Source: an uncultured Eubacteriales bacterium
GTDB lineage: Bacteria; Bacillota; Clostridia; Christensenellales; Aristaeellaceae
DNA: 64,000 nucleotides
Direction: 5' to 3'
Assembly: GCA_902765735.1 (NCBI GenBank)
Contig: CACXBB010000008.1
Span: 41,760-105,759 of the forward strand
Positions within the stretch are counted from its first letter, which is position 1; every line of letters begins with the position of its first letter. A model generated the notes under the pieces. That model did not search any database. It worked only from the letters and a program-made list of their open reading frames with translations, and was not told where the DNA came from. This document shows positions 32,708 through 42,400 of the stretch, piece after piece. A program made the translations under genes and the position numbers.

Positions 32708-35700
32708 GTGAATCATACTGTCAAACGGGCCCTGGCGCTTATGATCGCGCTGCTTTTGGCCCTGCCGGTCCTCGCGTTTGCGGAGGACGCCCCCCTTCCC
32801 GCCGACGACGTACCCGTCGCGGATGCCCCCATCGCGGACGCGCCCGTCGCGGACGCGCCCGTCGCGGACGCGCCCGTCGCGGACGCCCCCATCGCGGACG
32901 CTCCTGTCGCGGACGCGGCCGTCGCCGACACCCCGGCGACTGAGGAAACCGTCGCGACGGAGACTGAGGAAGTGTCCGTGGAGGAAAACGTCGAAGCGCC
33001 CGATGCCGGCGCGGAGGCGCCCGTCGAGGAGATCCTCGTCGCGGCGCCCGCGGAGCCGGAGGTGGCGGAGGCGTCGGAACAGGAGCTCACGGAGGACATC
33101 GACGCGGAGGCCTTCGAAGCGGAGGCCGACGCGCCCCTGTGGGAGAGCTTCGACGATGTGCCCGCGGAGGACGCCGTGCCGGAGGAGACCCTCGCGCCCG
33201 TGACGGAGGTCGTCGGCGCGGGCTGGGACGACGGGGACAACGACCAACTGCTCGACGCCTACGTGCAGCAGATGATCGACGATTCCCTGGGCCTTCCTGC
33301 GGCGCTGCCGCTGTTCGCGGCGAGCGCGACGCTGACGGGCATGGACGGCATCGTCTACGACATCCTGAAATCCCGGGTCACCCGGGTGGCCGAGGGCGCG
33401 CTGTCGAACACCGTGTTCGTCATCACCGAAGAGGAGCTGCGGGCGGAGGGCATCGATCTCGGCCCCTGGACGGCGGCCTCGCTGGGCGTGAGCTCGGTCG
33501 TTTACGACGGAGGGATCAACCCGGAGGCGCTGAACGCCGTCAAGGCTGTCACGGCGTTCTCCACGGACAAGGTGATCAACGCCCTGCTCGCCGATTGCCC
33601 CAGCGAACTGTACTGGTACAACAAGACCAAGGGCCTGTCCATGAACATCCCGGGCATGACAGTGGGCGCGACCTGGAACGGCACGGAATACGAGCTGTGC
33701 TACAAGACCGCCTTCAGCATCACGATATCCATGTCGGTCTCGAAGGCTTATCAGAATTCCGGCGAGTACACCGTCAGCGCCGACAGGGTCAGCACCGCCA
33801 GGCGGGCCATCGCGACCGCCCAGGGCATCGTGCAGAGCCACAGCTCGGGTAGCGTCCTCGACCGCCTCACCGCCTACAAGAACGAGATCTGCGAGAGGGT
33901 CGATTACAATCACGCCGCCGCCGGAAACGGCGAGGCCTACGGCGATCCCTGGCAGATGATCTACGTCTTTGACGGCGACCCCAGCACCAAGGTGGTGTGC
34001 GAGGGCTATTCCAAGGCGTTCAAGTACCTGTTCGACCTCTCCGGATTCAGCGACGCCTACGACTGCCTGCTGGCCATCGGCACGATGAACGGCGGCGGCC
34101 ATATGTGGAACATCGTGCGCATGGAGGACGGCAGGAACTACCTCGTGGACGTGACCAACTGCGACAGCAGCAGCGGCCCGACGAACCGGCTGTTCATGTC
34201 CTACGGGCCCGCAGGCTCCCTGAACGGCGGCTATACCTTCACCCCCGGCGGATCAAGCATCACCTATGTGTACAGCGACAAGGCCCGCGCCACGTTCAGC
34301 GACGCCCAGCTGACCCTGTCCGATATCGCCTACAACGCCGTTCAGTCCGACGTCAGCGTCCGGGGGGGCATCGCCCACGGCACGGTGTCCGCGAGCCTGA
34401 CCAGAGCCTGGCCGGGCGAGAGCGTGGCCGTGACGGTCACGCCGGACGCAGGCTACGCGCTGGTTGAGAACAGCCTGGTGTACCGCTACAACGACGGCGC
34501 GGCGCAGACCCGGGTCATCGGCGACGGCCGCTGCTTCAGCATGCCCGCGGCCCCCGTCACCATCGACGCGGAATTCCGGCTGATCCCCGCCACCGCGCCC
34601 ACCATCAGCGCGCAGCCGACCGCCCTGAGCATGACCTACGGCAGCACCCGCAACAGCGCGCTGCACGTGGGCGTGAGTCCCATCGACGGCCACACGCTGT
34701 CGTACCAGTGGTATTCCAACAGGACCAACAGCGCCTCGGGCGGCACGGCCATCGGCGGCGCGACCGCCGCGGACTATTCCACGGAGCACCTGGGCATAGG
34801 GACGACCTACTGCTACTGCACGGTGACCGCCACGCGAAACGACAACGGCCAGACGGCGACGGCGACGACCAGGCCCGTATCGGTCCGCATCGCCAAGGCC
34901 CCCCTGACCGTGACGGCCAAGCCCCATGCCATCACCTACGGCGACGCCCCGGCGAACGCCGGCGTCACCTACGCCGGCTTCGTCAACGGCGAGAGCGCGT
35001 CCGCGCTGGGCGGCACGCTGGGCTATCAATACAGCTACACCCGCTACGGCGACGCCGGCAGCGCCTACACCATCACCCCCAAGGGACTGACCTCGGGCAA
35101 CTATGACATCACCTTCGTCCCCGCCGCCCTGACCGTAAACCCCAAGCCGCTCGGGCTGAACTGGTCCGATACGTCCCTGACCTTCAACGGCGCGTCCCAG
35201 GCGCCGAAGGCCACCCTCACCGGGATCGTGAACGGGGACGACGTATCTGTCGCCGTGACCGGGGGCCGGACCGACGCAGGGACGGGCTACACCGCCACGG
35301 CGACGCTGAAGGGCGCCCGGGCGGGCAACTACGCGCTGCCCGCAAACAGCGCAAAGACCTTCTCCATCGGCAAGGCGTTGAAGCGGACCCTTGAGGATGT
35401 GGCGATGTCCAGGCCCTTTGCCGTCACCGCCGTCGAGGCGACCGTCGACGGGCGGATGCCCGGAAACGCCGGGAAGCTGACCTACGCGAAGGGCACGGCG
35501 ACCGTGACCGGCAGCGTCAAACTCGGTTCGTGGCGCGTGGACGCCGCCACCGGCGCGGTGACCGCCGCGTTCTCCGGCGGCGCCGTGGGCGATACCCTCA
35601 CCCTGCCGGTGATCATATCCTCCGCCAACTACGCCGATTCCACGATCAGGCTGGTCGTGCGCCTCATCGCCAAGGCCGACGCGGGCGTGACGATCGCCCA

Positions 35701-36991
35701 GGGCAGCGCCCTGACCGCGTACTACGGCGACACGCTGAAGCTCAGCGCCTCCGCCGCCAACACCGGCGACGGCGGCGTATGGACGTGGAGCAGCAGCAAT
35801 TCGGCGCTCCCCGTCTCCAATACCGGCGCGGTCACCGTCGGGAGTACGGGCAAGACGGCCGTCACCGCGCGGTATTCCTCCGCCACCACCGAGGGCTCCG
35901 CCACGCTGGTGCTGACGGTCCGCCCAAAGTCCATCGCCGGCGGGACCCTCTCGCTCAGCCAGACCCGCTTCGCCCATGACGGCGCGAAAAAGCGCGTCAC
36001 CGCCACCCTGACGCTGAACGGAAAGGCGCTGACCGGCGCGGACTATGACATCTCCGGCGACCTCGCCGGCACGGCGGCGGGCCTCTACACCGTCACCGCC
36101 ACCGGCAAGGGCAACTACGCCGACAGCCTCAGCGCCACCTGGTCCATCGCCGCCGTCACGGACCCCTCCGCGCTGACCCCGGCGCAGAAGCCCGCGGCGC
36201 TCTATTGCACGTACACCGGCAGCGGCCAGGCGCTTCTGACGCCCCCCGCCGAGCTGCCCGAGGGTTACGCGCAGGTGCTGTACAGCCTGGACGACGGCGC
36301 GAGCTGGTCCGCCGCCATCCCCACCGCCGCCGCGTCGGGCGAATACGCCATCCGGGTGAAGTACGTGGGCGACGCGCTGCACATGGATTTCGAAGGGGAT
36401 CGCCTCGTGGCCAATATCCAGCGCGTCATCAGCCCGCCCGCCCCTGAAACCCCGGTCTACAATCCCCCCGCCGCCGACACCGGCGCGCCCGCGGTCGAAC
36501 AGGAGCCGTCCGTAGTCACGATCTCCGCGCCCGCCAACGTCAAGGCTCCGGCCGTCGTGGGCAAGGTGTATCAGATCGACCTGGGCGGCAAGGCGGGCAA
36601 GGGCTTCAAGTCCTCCAACAAAAAGGTGGCCTCCGTGACCAGCGGCGGCCAGGTGACCCCGAAGAAGCCCGGCAAGGCCAAAATCACCTTTAAGGTGGGC
36701 CGCAAGAAGCGCACCGTGACCCTCACCGTGACGGACCCCACCATCCCGAAGCATATCACGCTGACGGCCTCCGGGTCCCTCACCGGCAAGAAGGGCGGGA
36801 CCGTGCAGCTGACGGCGTCGCTCCCCGAGGGCACCAACAGCGCCATACGGTGGACCTCCGGCAACAATAAGGTCGCCACCGTGAACGCCGACGGCCTCGT
36901 GACCTTCAAAAAGCCGGGCAGGGCCACCATCACCGCCACCTGCAAGCGGGGCGGGAAGAAGGCGAAGGTGAAGGTCAGGGTGACCAAATAA
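32708..36991 (+). CDS. Large secreted protein with transglutaminase-like and Ig-like domains
   Basis: 1427 residues from GTG 32708, nine bases after AGGAGG. Signal peptide (MNHTVKRALALMIALLLALPVLAFA, cleavage before Glu-Asp). Residues about 33-78 repeat VADAPIADAP; 79-175 is acidic. A transglutaminase-like domain has Cys431 (VVCEGYSKAF), His465 (GGHMWNIV) and Asp481 (YLVDVTNCD). Then an InlB-type repeat region, an Ig-like domain, MBG-like domains (LTVTAKPHAITYGDAPANAG), further beta domains and two BIG2-type domains at the basic C-terminus (Lys-rich). No LPxTG, SLH or membrane anchor is seen; the basic tail may bind wall polymers. Probably an envelope cross-linking or cysteine-protease-like surface protein. 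Confidence 0.88.
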   Translation: MNHTVKRALALMIALLLALPVLAFAEDAPLPADDVPVADAPIADAPVADAPVADAPVADAPIADAPVADAAVADTPATEETVATETEEVSVEENVEAPDAGAEAPVEEILVAAPAEPEVAEASEQELTEDIDAEAFEAEADAPLWESFDDVPAEDAVPEETLAPVTEVVGAGWDDGDNDQLLDAYVQQMIDDSLGLPAALPLFAASATLTGMDGIVYDILKSRVTRVAEGALSNTVFVITEEELRAEGIDLGPWTAASLGVSSVVYDGGINPEALNAVKAVTAFSTDKVINALLADCPSELYWYNKTKGLSMNIPGMTVGATWNGTEYELCYKTAFSITISMSVSKAYQNSGEYTVSADRVSTARRAIATAQGIVQSHSSGSVLDRLTAYKNEICERVDYNHAAAGNGEAYGDPWQMIYVFDGDPSTKVVCEGYSKAFKYLFDLSGFSDAYDCLLAIGTMNGGGHMWNIVRMEDGRNYLVDVTNCDSSSGPTNRLFMSYGPAGSLNGGYTFTPGGSSITYVYSDKARATFSDAQLTLSDIAYNAVQSDVSVRGGIAHGTVSASLTRAWPGESVAVTVTPDAGYALVENSLVYRYNDGAAQTRVIGDGRCFSMPAAPVTIDAEFRLIPATAPTISAQPTALSMTYGSTRNSALHVGVSPIDGHTLSYQWYSNRTNSASGGTAIGGATAADYSTEHLGIGTTYCYCTVTATRNDNGQTATATTRPVSVRIAKAPLTVTAKPHAITYGDAPANAGVTYAGFVNGESASALGGTLGYQYSYTRYGDAGSAYTITPKGLTSGNYDITFVPAALTVNPKPLGLNWSDTSLTFNGASQAPKATLTGIVNGDDVSVAVTGGRTDAGTGYTATATLKGARAGNYALPANSAKTFSIGKALKRTLEDVAMSRPFAVTAVEATVDGRMPGNAGKLTYAKGTATVTGSVKLGSWRVDAATGAVTAAFSGGAVGDTLTLPVIISSANYADSTIRLVVRLIAKADAGVTIAQGSALTAYYGDTLKLSASAANTGDGGVWTWSSSNSALPVSNTGAVTVGSTGKTAVTARYSSATTEGSATLVLTVRPKSIAGGTLSLSQTRFAHDGAKKRVTATLTLNGKALTGADYDISGDLAGTAAGLYTVTATGKGNYADSLSATWSIAAVTDPSALTPAQKPAALYCTYTGSGQALLTPPAELPEGYAQVLYSLDDGASWSAAIPTAAASGEYAIRVKYVGDALHMDFEGDRLVANIQRVISPPAPETPVYNPPAADTGAPAVEQEPSVVTISAPANVKAPAVVGKVYQIDLGGKAGKGFKSSNKKVASVTSGGQVTPKKPGKAKITFKVGRKKRTVTLTVTDPTIPKHITLTASGSLTGKKGGTVQLTASLPEGTNSAIRWTSGNNKVATVNADGLVTFKKPGRATITATCKRGGKKAKVKVRVTK
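32800..32935. repeat. In-frame 15-bp tandem repeat of the secreted protein
   Basis: Units of GTCGCGGACGCGCCC and variants encode Val-Ala-Asp-Ala-Pro repeated about eight times right after the signal peptide. Confidence 0.9.
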
Positions 36992-37022
36992 GACAACGAA
37001 CACACCGCAGGGAGGATGCCAC

Positions 37023-38093
37023 ATGCGCCACGACAGGCTGTTTTTCGCGTCGGACTACATGGAGGGCGCGCACCCCGTGATATTGAAGCGCCTGACGGAG
37101 ACCAATCTGGAAAGGACCCCGGGCTACGGCACGGACGCCTATTCCGAGGCCGCCCGGGCCAAGATCCGGGCCGTCTGCCGCGCCCCGGAGGCGGAAATCC
37201 ACTTCCTGGTGGGCGGCACCCAGGCCAACGCCACGGTGATCGACGCCATGCTGCGCCCCTGGCAGGGCGTGATCGCCGCCCGCACCGGCCACATCAGCGT
37301 GCACGAGGCGGGGGCGATCGAGTTCGGCGGCCACAAGGTGCTTACGCTCGAGCCGGAGAACGGCAAGCTCACCGCGGCGCGGGTGCGGCGGTGCTTCGAG
37401 GCCTGGCGGGACGACGCCAACCGCGACCACATGGTCATGCCCGGACTGGTATACGTCTCCCAGCCCACCGAATGCGGCACGCTGTACTCCCTCGGGGAGC
37501 TTCAGGCGCTGAGCGACGTCTGCCGCGCGGCGGGCATCGGCCTCTACCTGGACGGCGCGCGGCTGGCCTACGCCCTCGCCTGCCCGCAAAACGACGCGAC
37601 GCTTCCCGACATCGCCCGGCTGTGTGACGCCTTCTACATCGGCGGCACCAAGTGCGGCGCGCTGTTCGGGGAGGCGGTGGTGTTCCCGCGGCCCGGCGTC
37701 GCGCCCCACTTCTTCACCGTCGTCAAGCAGCACGGGGCGCTGCTGGCCAAGGGGCGCATCGCGGGCATACAGTTCGACGCGCTGTTCACCGACGACCTCT
37801 ACGGCGCAATCGGGCGCACGGCCATCGAGGCCGCCGACCGCATCCGCGGGTCGCTTCACAAGATGGGCTGTGCCCTCGCCTTCGACAGCCCCACCAACCA
37901 GATCTTCCTGTTGTTGGATAGAGAAAGGGCCGCCGCCCTCTCGGAGAAGCTCGAAATGAGCTTCTGGGAGCATACGGACGACGGCCGCGTGATCATGCGC
38001 ATCGCCACCAGCTGGGCAACGACGCGGGAGGATGTGGACAAGTTGATAGACTTGATGAATCAGGAGATAGGAATTCGGAGTGACGGGGTATAG
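37023..38093 (+). CDS. Low-specificity threonine aldolase-like PLP enzyme
   Basis: 356 residues, fold-type I PLP enzyme of the threonine aldolase/beta-eliminating lyase group; cleaves beta-hydroxy amino acids to glycine and an aldehyde. The PLP lysine is Lys210 in YIGGTKCGALFGE and the cofactor aspartate Asp177 in LYLDGARLA; FLVGGTQANATV is the phosphate-binding region. GGGAGG precedes the start. Its last residues (EIGIRSDGV) and stop are encoded by a heptamer-like array. Confidence 0.93.
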   Translation: MRHDRLFFASDYMEGAHPVILKRLTETNLERTPGYGTDAYSEAARAKIRAVCRAPEAEIHFLVGGTQANATVIDAMLRPWQGVIAARTGHISVHEAGAIEFGGHKVLTLEPENGKLTAARVRRCFEAWRDDANRDHMVMPGLVYVSQPTECGTLYSLGELQALSDVCRAAGIGLYLDGARLAYALACPQNDATLPDIARLCDAFYIGGTKCGALFGEAVVFPRPGVAPHFFTVVKQHGALLAKGRIAGIQFDALFTDDLYGAIGRTAIEAADRIRGSLHKMGCALAFDSPTNQIFLLLDRERAAALSEKLEMSFWEHTDDGRVIMRIATSWATTREDVDKLIDLMNQEIGIRSDGV

Positions 38094-38256
38094 ATTTGGC
38101 TGTTACACGTCGTAGGGGCGCCGATGCGGCGCCCGCCCGATGCGAATCCGTGGTTCCGTTCGGGCGGGCGGCGCATCGCCGCCCCTACGGAAGTGACGAC
38201 CTCTTTCGTCTGGCCACAGCATTGAATTCCTAATTCCTAACTCCTACTTTCTAATT
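38060..38256. repeat. Modular repeat between threonine aldolase and DUF4317 genes
   Basis: Left arm 38060-38085 (AGGAGATAGGAATTCGGAG), an inverted pair of GC-rich palindromes (38112-38137 and 38163-38188), a cassette fragment (38190-38209) and right arm 38222-38256 (AATTCCTAATTCCTAACTCC). The right arm overlaps the DUF4317 stop codon (minus strand). Confidence 0.84.
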
Positions 38257-39357
38257 CACCTGCACGCCGTTGACGGTCACATCGCCCTCGACGCGGATGA
38301 CGATGCAGCGCGCGCCGTCGATCTTTTTGATCTCCACCAGGTCGCTGCGCTCGGGATCGACGCTGATTTTGGCGCTGTCGGTCTCGATCTCGAACCGCTT
38401 CTGCTCAGCGATGGCGGCCGCCTCGATGCCCACCGCGCCGAACTGCTCCAGGTATTCGTTTTCGAAGGCCTCCTGCTGGGCTTTGGGCACGTCGCAGGCG
38501 GAGAGCAGGCTGGAGATCTCCTTGCGGCTCACCTGAAGCGGGGCCGCATCCTTTTTGCGCTCCGAGAGCTGGGCGGTCAGGTTTTCGTGGATGGCCTGCA
38601 CCACGTCGAAGGTCAGGCCGCTGTCCAGGGAGTCCCCCAACACGTCGTAGAAGGTCTGCTTCCGGTCGGCGGCGCTCTCCGGGGTCTGGGCAGCGAACAC
38701 GCCGTCGATGAAGTCGGCGTGCAGGTTCTCGGCGTCCTTCGTGTAGTAGAACGCCGCGCCCAGATCGGCCCCGCCGTCATCAAAGGCCGGGTACATGAAG
38801 CCCAGCGCCGGGGAGGCCACGGCCAGGTCCGGCTCCACGGTGTGGAAGTCCCGGTCGTCGTTGAAGAAGGTCAAGAGGGGCTTGGTGAGCTTCACCGGGC
38901 ACACCGAGACCATGACGTAGCTGAACACGCTGTCGGACAGGTCCGGCGCGTCGGTGTGGACTTCGGCGTTCTTCCGGGGGATGGAGAACACGTCGTGCAT
39001 CATCAGGATCAGGTAGTTGTCCTCGATCTCCAGGTGGTCGATGATCGCCCGGCACAGGTCGTTCACGGCGGCCTCGTCCGTCAGCGCCGAGGTCTGAAGC
39101 CGCCTGAGCAGCTGGCCGCTGGGGTCGTCGGGATGGACGGGGATGTCGTACTGGTTGCGCCCGACGGCGCCGCCCAGCGTCTTTTTGAAGGTGGCCAGGT
39201 AGTGCTCGGCCTCGGAGGTCGGGAGAGAGAGGGGCGATTTGGCGAAGGTGGAGACGATCTCCTTCTTCTCGTTGACATAGCACCCCCGGATGATGGAGAT
39301 GTCGTTTTTCTCCGGGTTGAAGCGGCGGCGTATCTGCGCGATATCCCTGCGGTTCAT
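38251..39357 (-). CDS. DUF4317 family protein
   Basis: 368 residues, cytoplasmic. Begins MNRRDIAQIRRRFNPEKNDISIIRGCYVNEKKEIVSTF, the hallmark of DUF4317, a family confined mainly to Clostridia with no known function. No catalytic motif can be named. A TATACT box with TGG in front (about 39407-39415 on the minus strand) is a likely promoter. Confidence 0.92.
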   Translation of the reverse strand: MNRRDIAQIRRRFNPEKNDISIIRGCYVNEKKEIVSTFAKSPLSLPTSEAEHYLATFKKTLGGAVGRNQYDIPVHPDDPSGQLLRRLQTSALTDEAAVNDLCRAIIDHLEIEDNYLILMMHDVFSIPRKNAEVHTDAPDLSDSVFSYVMVSVCPVKLTKPLLTFFNDDRDFHTVEPDLAVASPALGFMYPAFDDGGADLGAAFYYTKDAENLHADFIDGVFAAQTPESAADRKQTFYDVLGDSLDSGLTFDVVQAIHENLTAQLSERKKDAAPLQVSRKEISSLLSACDVPKAQQEAFENEYLEQFGAVGIEAAAIAEQKRFEIETDSAKISVDPERSDLVEIKKIDGARCIVIRVEGDVTVNGVQVN

Positions 39358-39464
39358 ATGTTTTATATCCTTTCAAGCCATGTATTGGGCCCCGATGGGC
39401 CAAGGAGAGTATACCATAACAATGTGACCCTGAGAGGGCAGGGAGATTAGGATAACAATACGGT

Positions 39465-39486
39465 GCCCGGCGCGAATGCGCCGGGC
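39465..39486 (-). terminator. Terminator-like hairpin after the GT-C glycosyltransferase
   Basis: GCCCGGCGC, GAAT loop, GCGCCGGGC: a perfect 9-bp stem nine bases after the stop codon; the U-run is weak. Confidence 0.65.
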
Positions 39487-39495
39487 GCTGTATCG

Positions 39496-42400
39496 TCAGA
39501 AATTATACCACTTGAACCATCTCAGATGCCTGGCGTAGGCCAGGGCGCAGGGCATGCCGCTCTCCAGCGGGTAGAACATCACAAACAGCGCGGCGGCGGA
39601 GGCCAGCAGCACGCAGGCGGCGACGTCGAACACCTTCGGGGAGTATCTTCGCACGGCGTCCAGCATCAGCACCGAGGCGATGATGATGAAGGGCACCGAG
39701 GCGAAGTAGTGGTAGATAAACGTGGAGCGCGGCACCAGCACCCAGGGCAGGAACTGGGACGCGAAGCCGATGACCGTCATCACGTACTTTCGGGAGGCCC
39801 GACGATCCCAGCAGGCCCGCACGAACACGAAGATCATGGCCGCCAGCCCGAACCACCACACCGCGGGGTTGCCCATGCAGCTGATGGAGGAGATGGTGCC
39901 CTGCGGCATGTAGGCCGTGCCGGAGTAGTACCACATCGGCCACCAGATCACCGGCCACTGATACCAGGGGGAGCGGAAGAAGTGGGTGTCGCCGCCCAGC
40001 CCGGAGTGGTAGCCGAATATGTTCTTCTGGATCTGTATGACCCGCTCGACCCAGCGTTTCGAGAACATGCCGAAGAAGCCCGTGAGCCCCTCGGCCTTCA
40101 GGTACCAGTAGTAGCTGAAGTAGTAGATCAGCGCCGGCACGATCACGAAGAACGCCACGCAGAACAGAAGCGTGATGATCAGGTTGCGCCAGGTGGGGTT
40201 TGGGCCCTCGATGTACCGTGATTCCCGCAGGCGGACGGCCACCGTCCAGAAGAACAGCACCGCCAGCCCCGCGGCGGCGTAGATGCCGATCCACTTGGTG
40301 GCGCAGGCGATGCCCATGGTCACGCCGCACAGCCCCAGCGGGACGAGGGTCTTTTTAAGCGGCTCCCGGTTCCAGCTCATCCGGCAGTAGCGGAACATGA
40401 ACAGGTACGTCACCATGATCCAGAACACCGCGTAGCTGTCGATGGTGGCGATGCGGGTCTGCGTAAAGTGCATCGAATCCAGCGCTAAAAGGCACATGGC
40501 GATCATCGACAGCTTCGTGTCCCCGGTCAGCTGCTTCACCATCAGGTACATCACCGGCAGCATCAGTATGCCCGCGAACACCCCCATGAAGCGCCAGCCG
40601 AAGGGTGTCATGCCGAAGATTTTGATGCCCAGCATCATCCACACCTTGCCCAGCGGCGGGTGGGTCCACTCGTAGGTGTTCAGGCCGTGCAGGTGCTCGT
40701 AGGCGGTGCGGGCATGGTAGATCTCGTCAAAGTAGGTGGAATTGAGGTAGCTGGGGAAGGCCGCCACGGTGTCCTGCTCGTCGATGAGCTTTTCAGCTTC
40801 CCCGGGACGGTCCGCCGATGCGACCGTCACCGGCAGGGGCCTGTCCTCCGCGTCCAGGAAGCCGAATTCCATGAGGTTCAGCCCCGCCGACTCCGCCGCG
40901 ATGCGGACGTAGCGCGCCGTCTGCCGGGGATTGGCGTCCCGGGCGGTGGACAGCGTCCACTGCGCCGCGTCCGGCGATTCGTCCAGATCGCCCGCGTACA
41001 GCGTGGCCATCTCCTCGTCCAGCGGTACAAACCACAGCCAGCGGAAGATCTCGCCCTGGTTGTACTTCGCGAACACCTCCGGCGACCAGTGCTCGCCGTC
41101 GTCGGAGAGCTGCACCGTGAAGGTCGAATTGCAGATGCCGCCGTAGTAGGTCATGCGGAAGGTCTCGACCTGTCCCAGGTCGAACACCACCGCCTCCCCG
41201 GAGCGCTCGGACACCCAGCCGGTCTGGGGGGCCTTCACGTCGCCCAGGTTCAAAAACCCCACCACGGAATAGGCCAGCGTGACCGCCGCCATCAGCAGGT
41301 AGTCGACGCGGCGCAGGTTCAGCTTATAACGGGAAGGCTCCGACAGCGTGTACCGCCCCGCGGGAAGGGCCTCGCTCTGCGCCGCGCGCAGGGCTTGAAC
41401 GTGCCCCTTAACGCAGATGTCGAAGCTCACCCAGGCCATGAACAGCGCGTTCAGCACCACGATCAGCGACAGCGGGCCGTTGAGCCACTTTTCCGCCTCC
41501 TGCAAATGGCCGTAGTTGGCCTCGGTCATGCCGCCCTGCAGCACCAGCACCTCGTTTAAGAACAGCGTGGCGGTCAGCGCGATCAGGCTGATCAGTAGCC
41601 GCGCGTCCCGGTCCATGGCGAAGGCCAGCGCCAAGAGCAGCATGGCCGGGAACACGTAGCGCTCGTGCATCATCGGCCCGAAGGCGCACACCAGCATGAT
41701 CAGCGTCGCGCCCAGCAGCATCAGGCGGCGGGGCTTCTTATGGGAGATGAAGCACAGCGCGGCGGTGTAGAGATACGACAGCGCAAACAGCGCCCAGGCC
41801 ACGCCCTGCGCGACGGGATGCGCCTCCAGGCGGGCCCAGTTCATCCCCAGCAGACAGTGCAGGTTCAGGGTGTTGATGGTCATGTAGCGGTAGCCCTGCA
41901 TGGTGCCGGAGTACAGCTCGATCATCCAGGTCACCGGGCGGACGAGCATGTCCGCAAAGCCGGTCGCCTGCCGGGCGCTGAACAGCAGCGCCACAGCGTA
42001 GAGCAGGCCCACGCAGGCCAGCGCGCCCCACAAAAAGCCCTTGAGACGGCGAGCGCGGGTCTCGGCGTCCGGCGCGCGAAGGATGCCCGTCAGCATGGCG
42101 ACAAGCCCCAGCGGCGCGAACAGCAGCGCCTGGGGCTTCACCAGCAGCGCCGCCGTAAACCACATAAGCGCCCGGAAGTAACGATCCTCCGCCGCCGACA
42201 GCGCGCACAGCGCGATCAAAAGCGTCAAGAGCGCGTCGATCTGCCCCCAGGCCGCGCTGTTGCAGATGGCGGCGGGGTTAAAGGCGTAGAGACCCGCGAG
42301 CAGCAGCGCCAGCCGGGGGGACATGCGCTTCTTCGCCGCCCGCCACAGCAGGTACGCCCCCGCGGCGTCCGCCAGCATCGGCAAAAGCTTGAGGAACACG

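Noticed and set aside
32708..36991. Sortase or S-layer anchoring of the large secreted protein
   Set aside because: No LPxTG, C-terminal hydrophobic segment or SLH domain is present.
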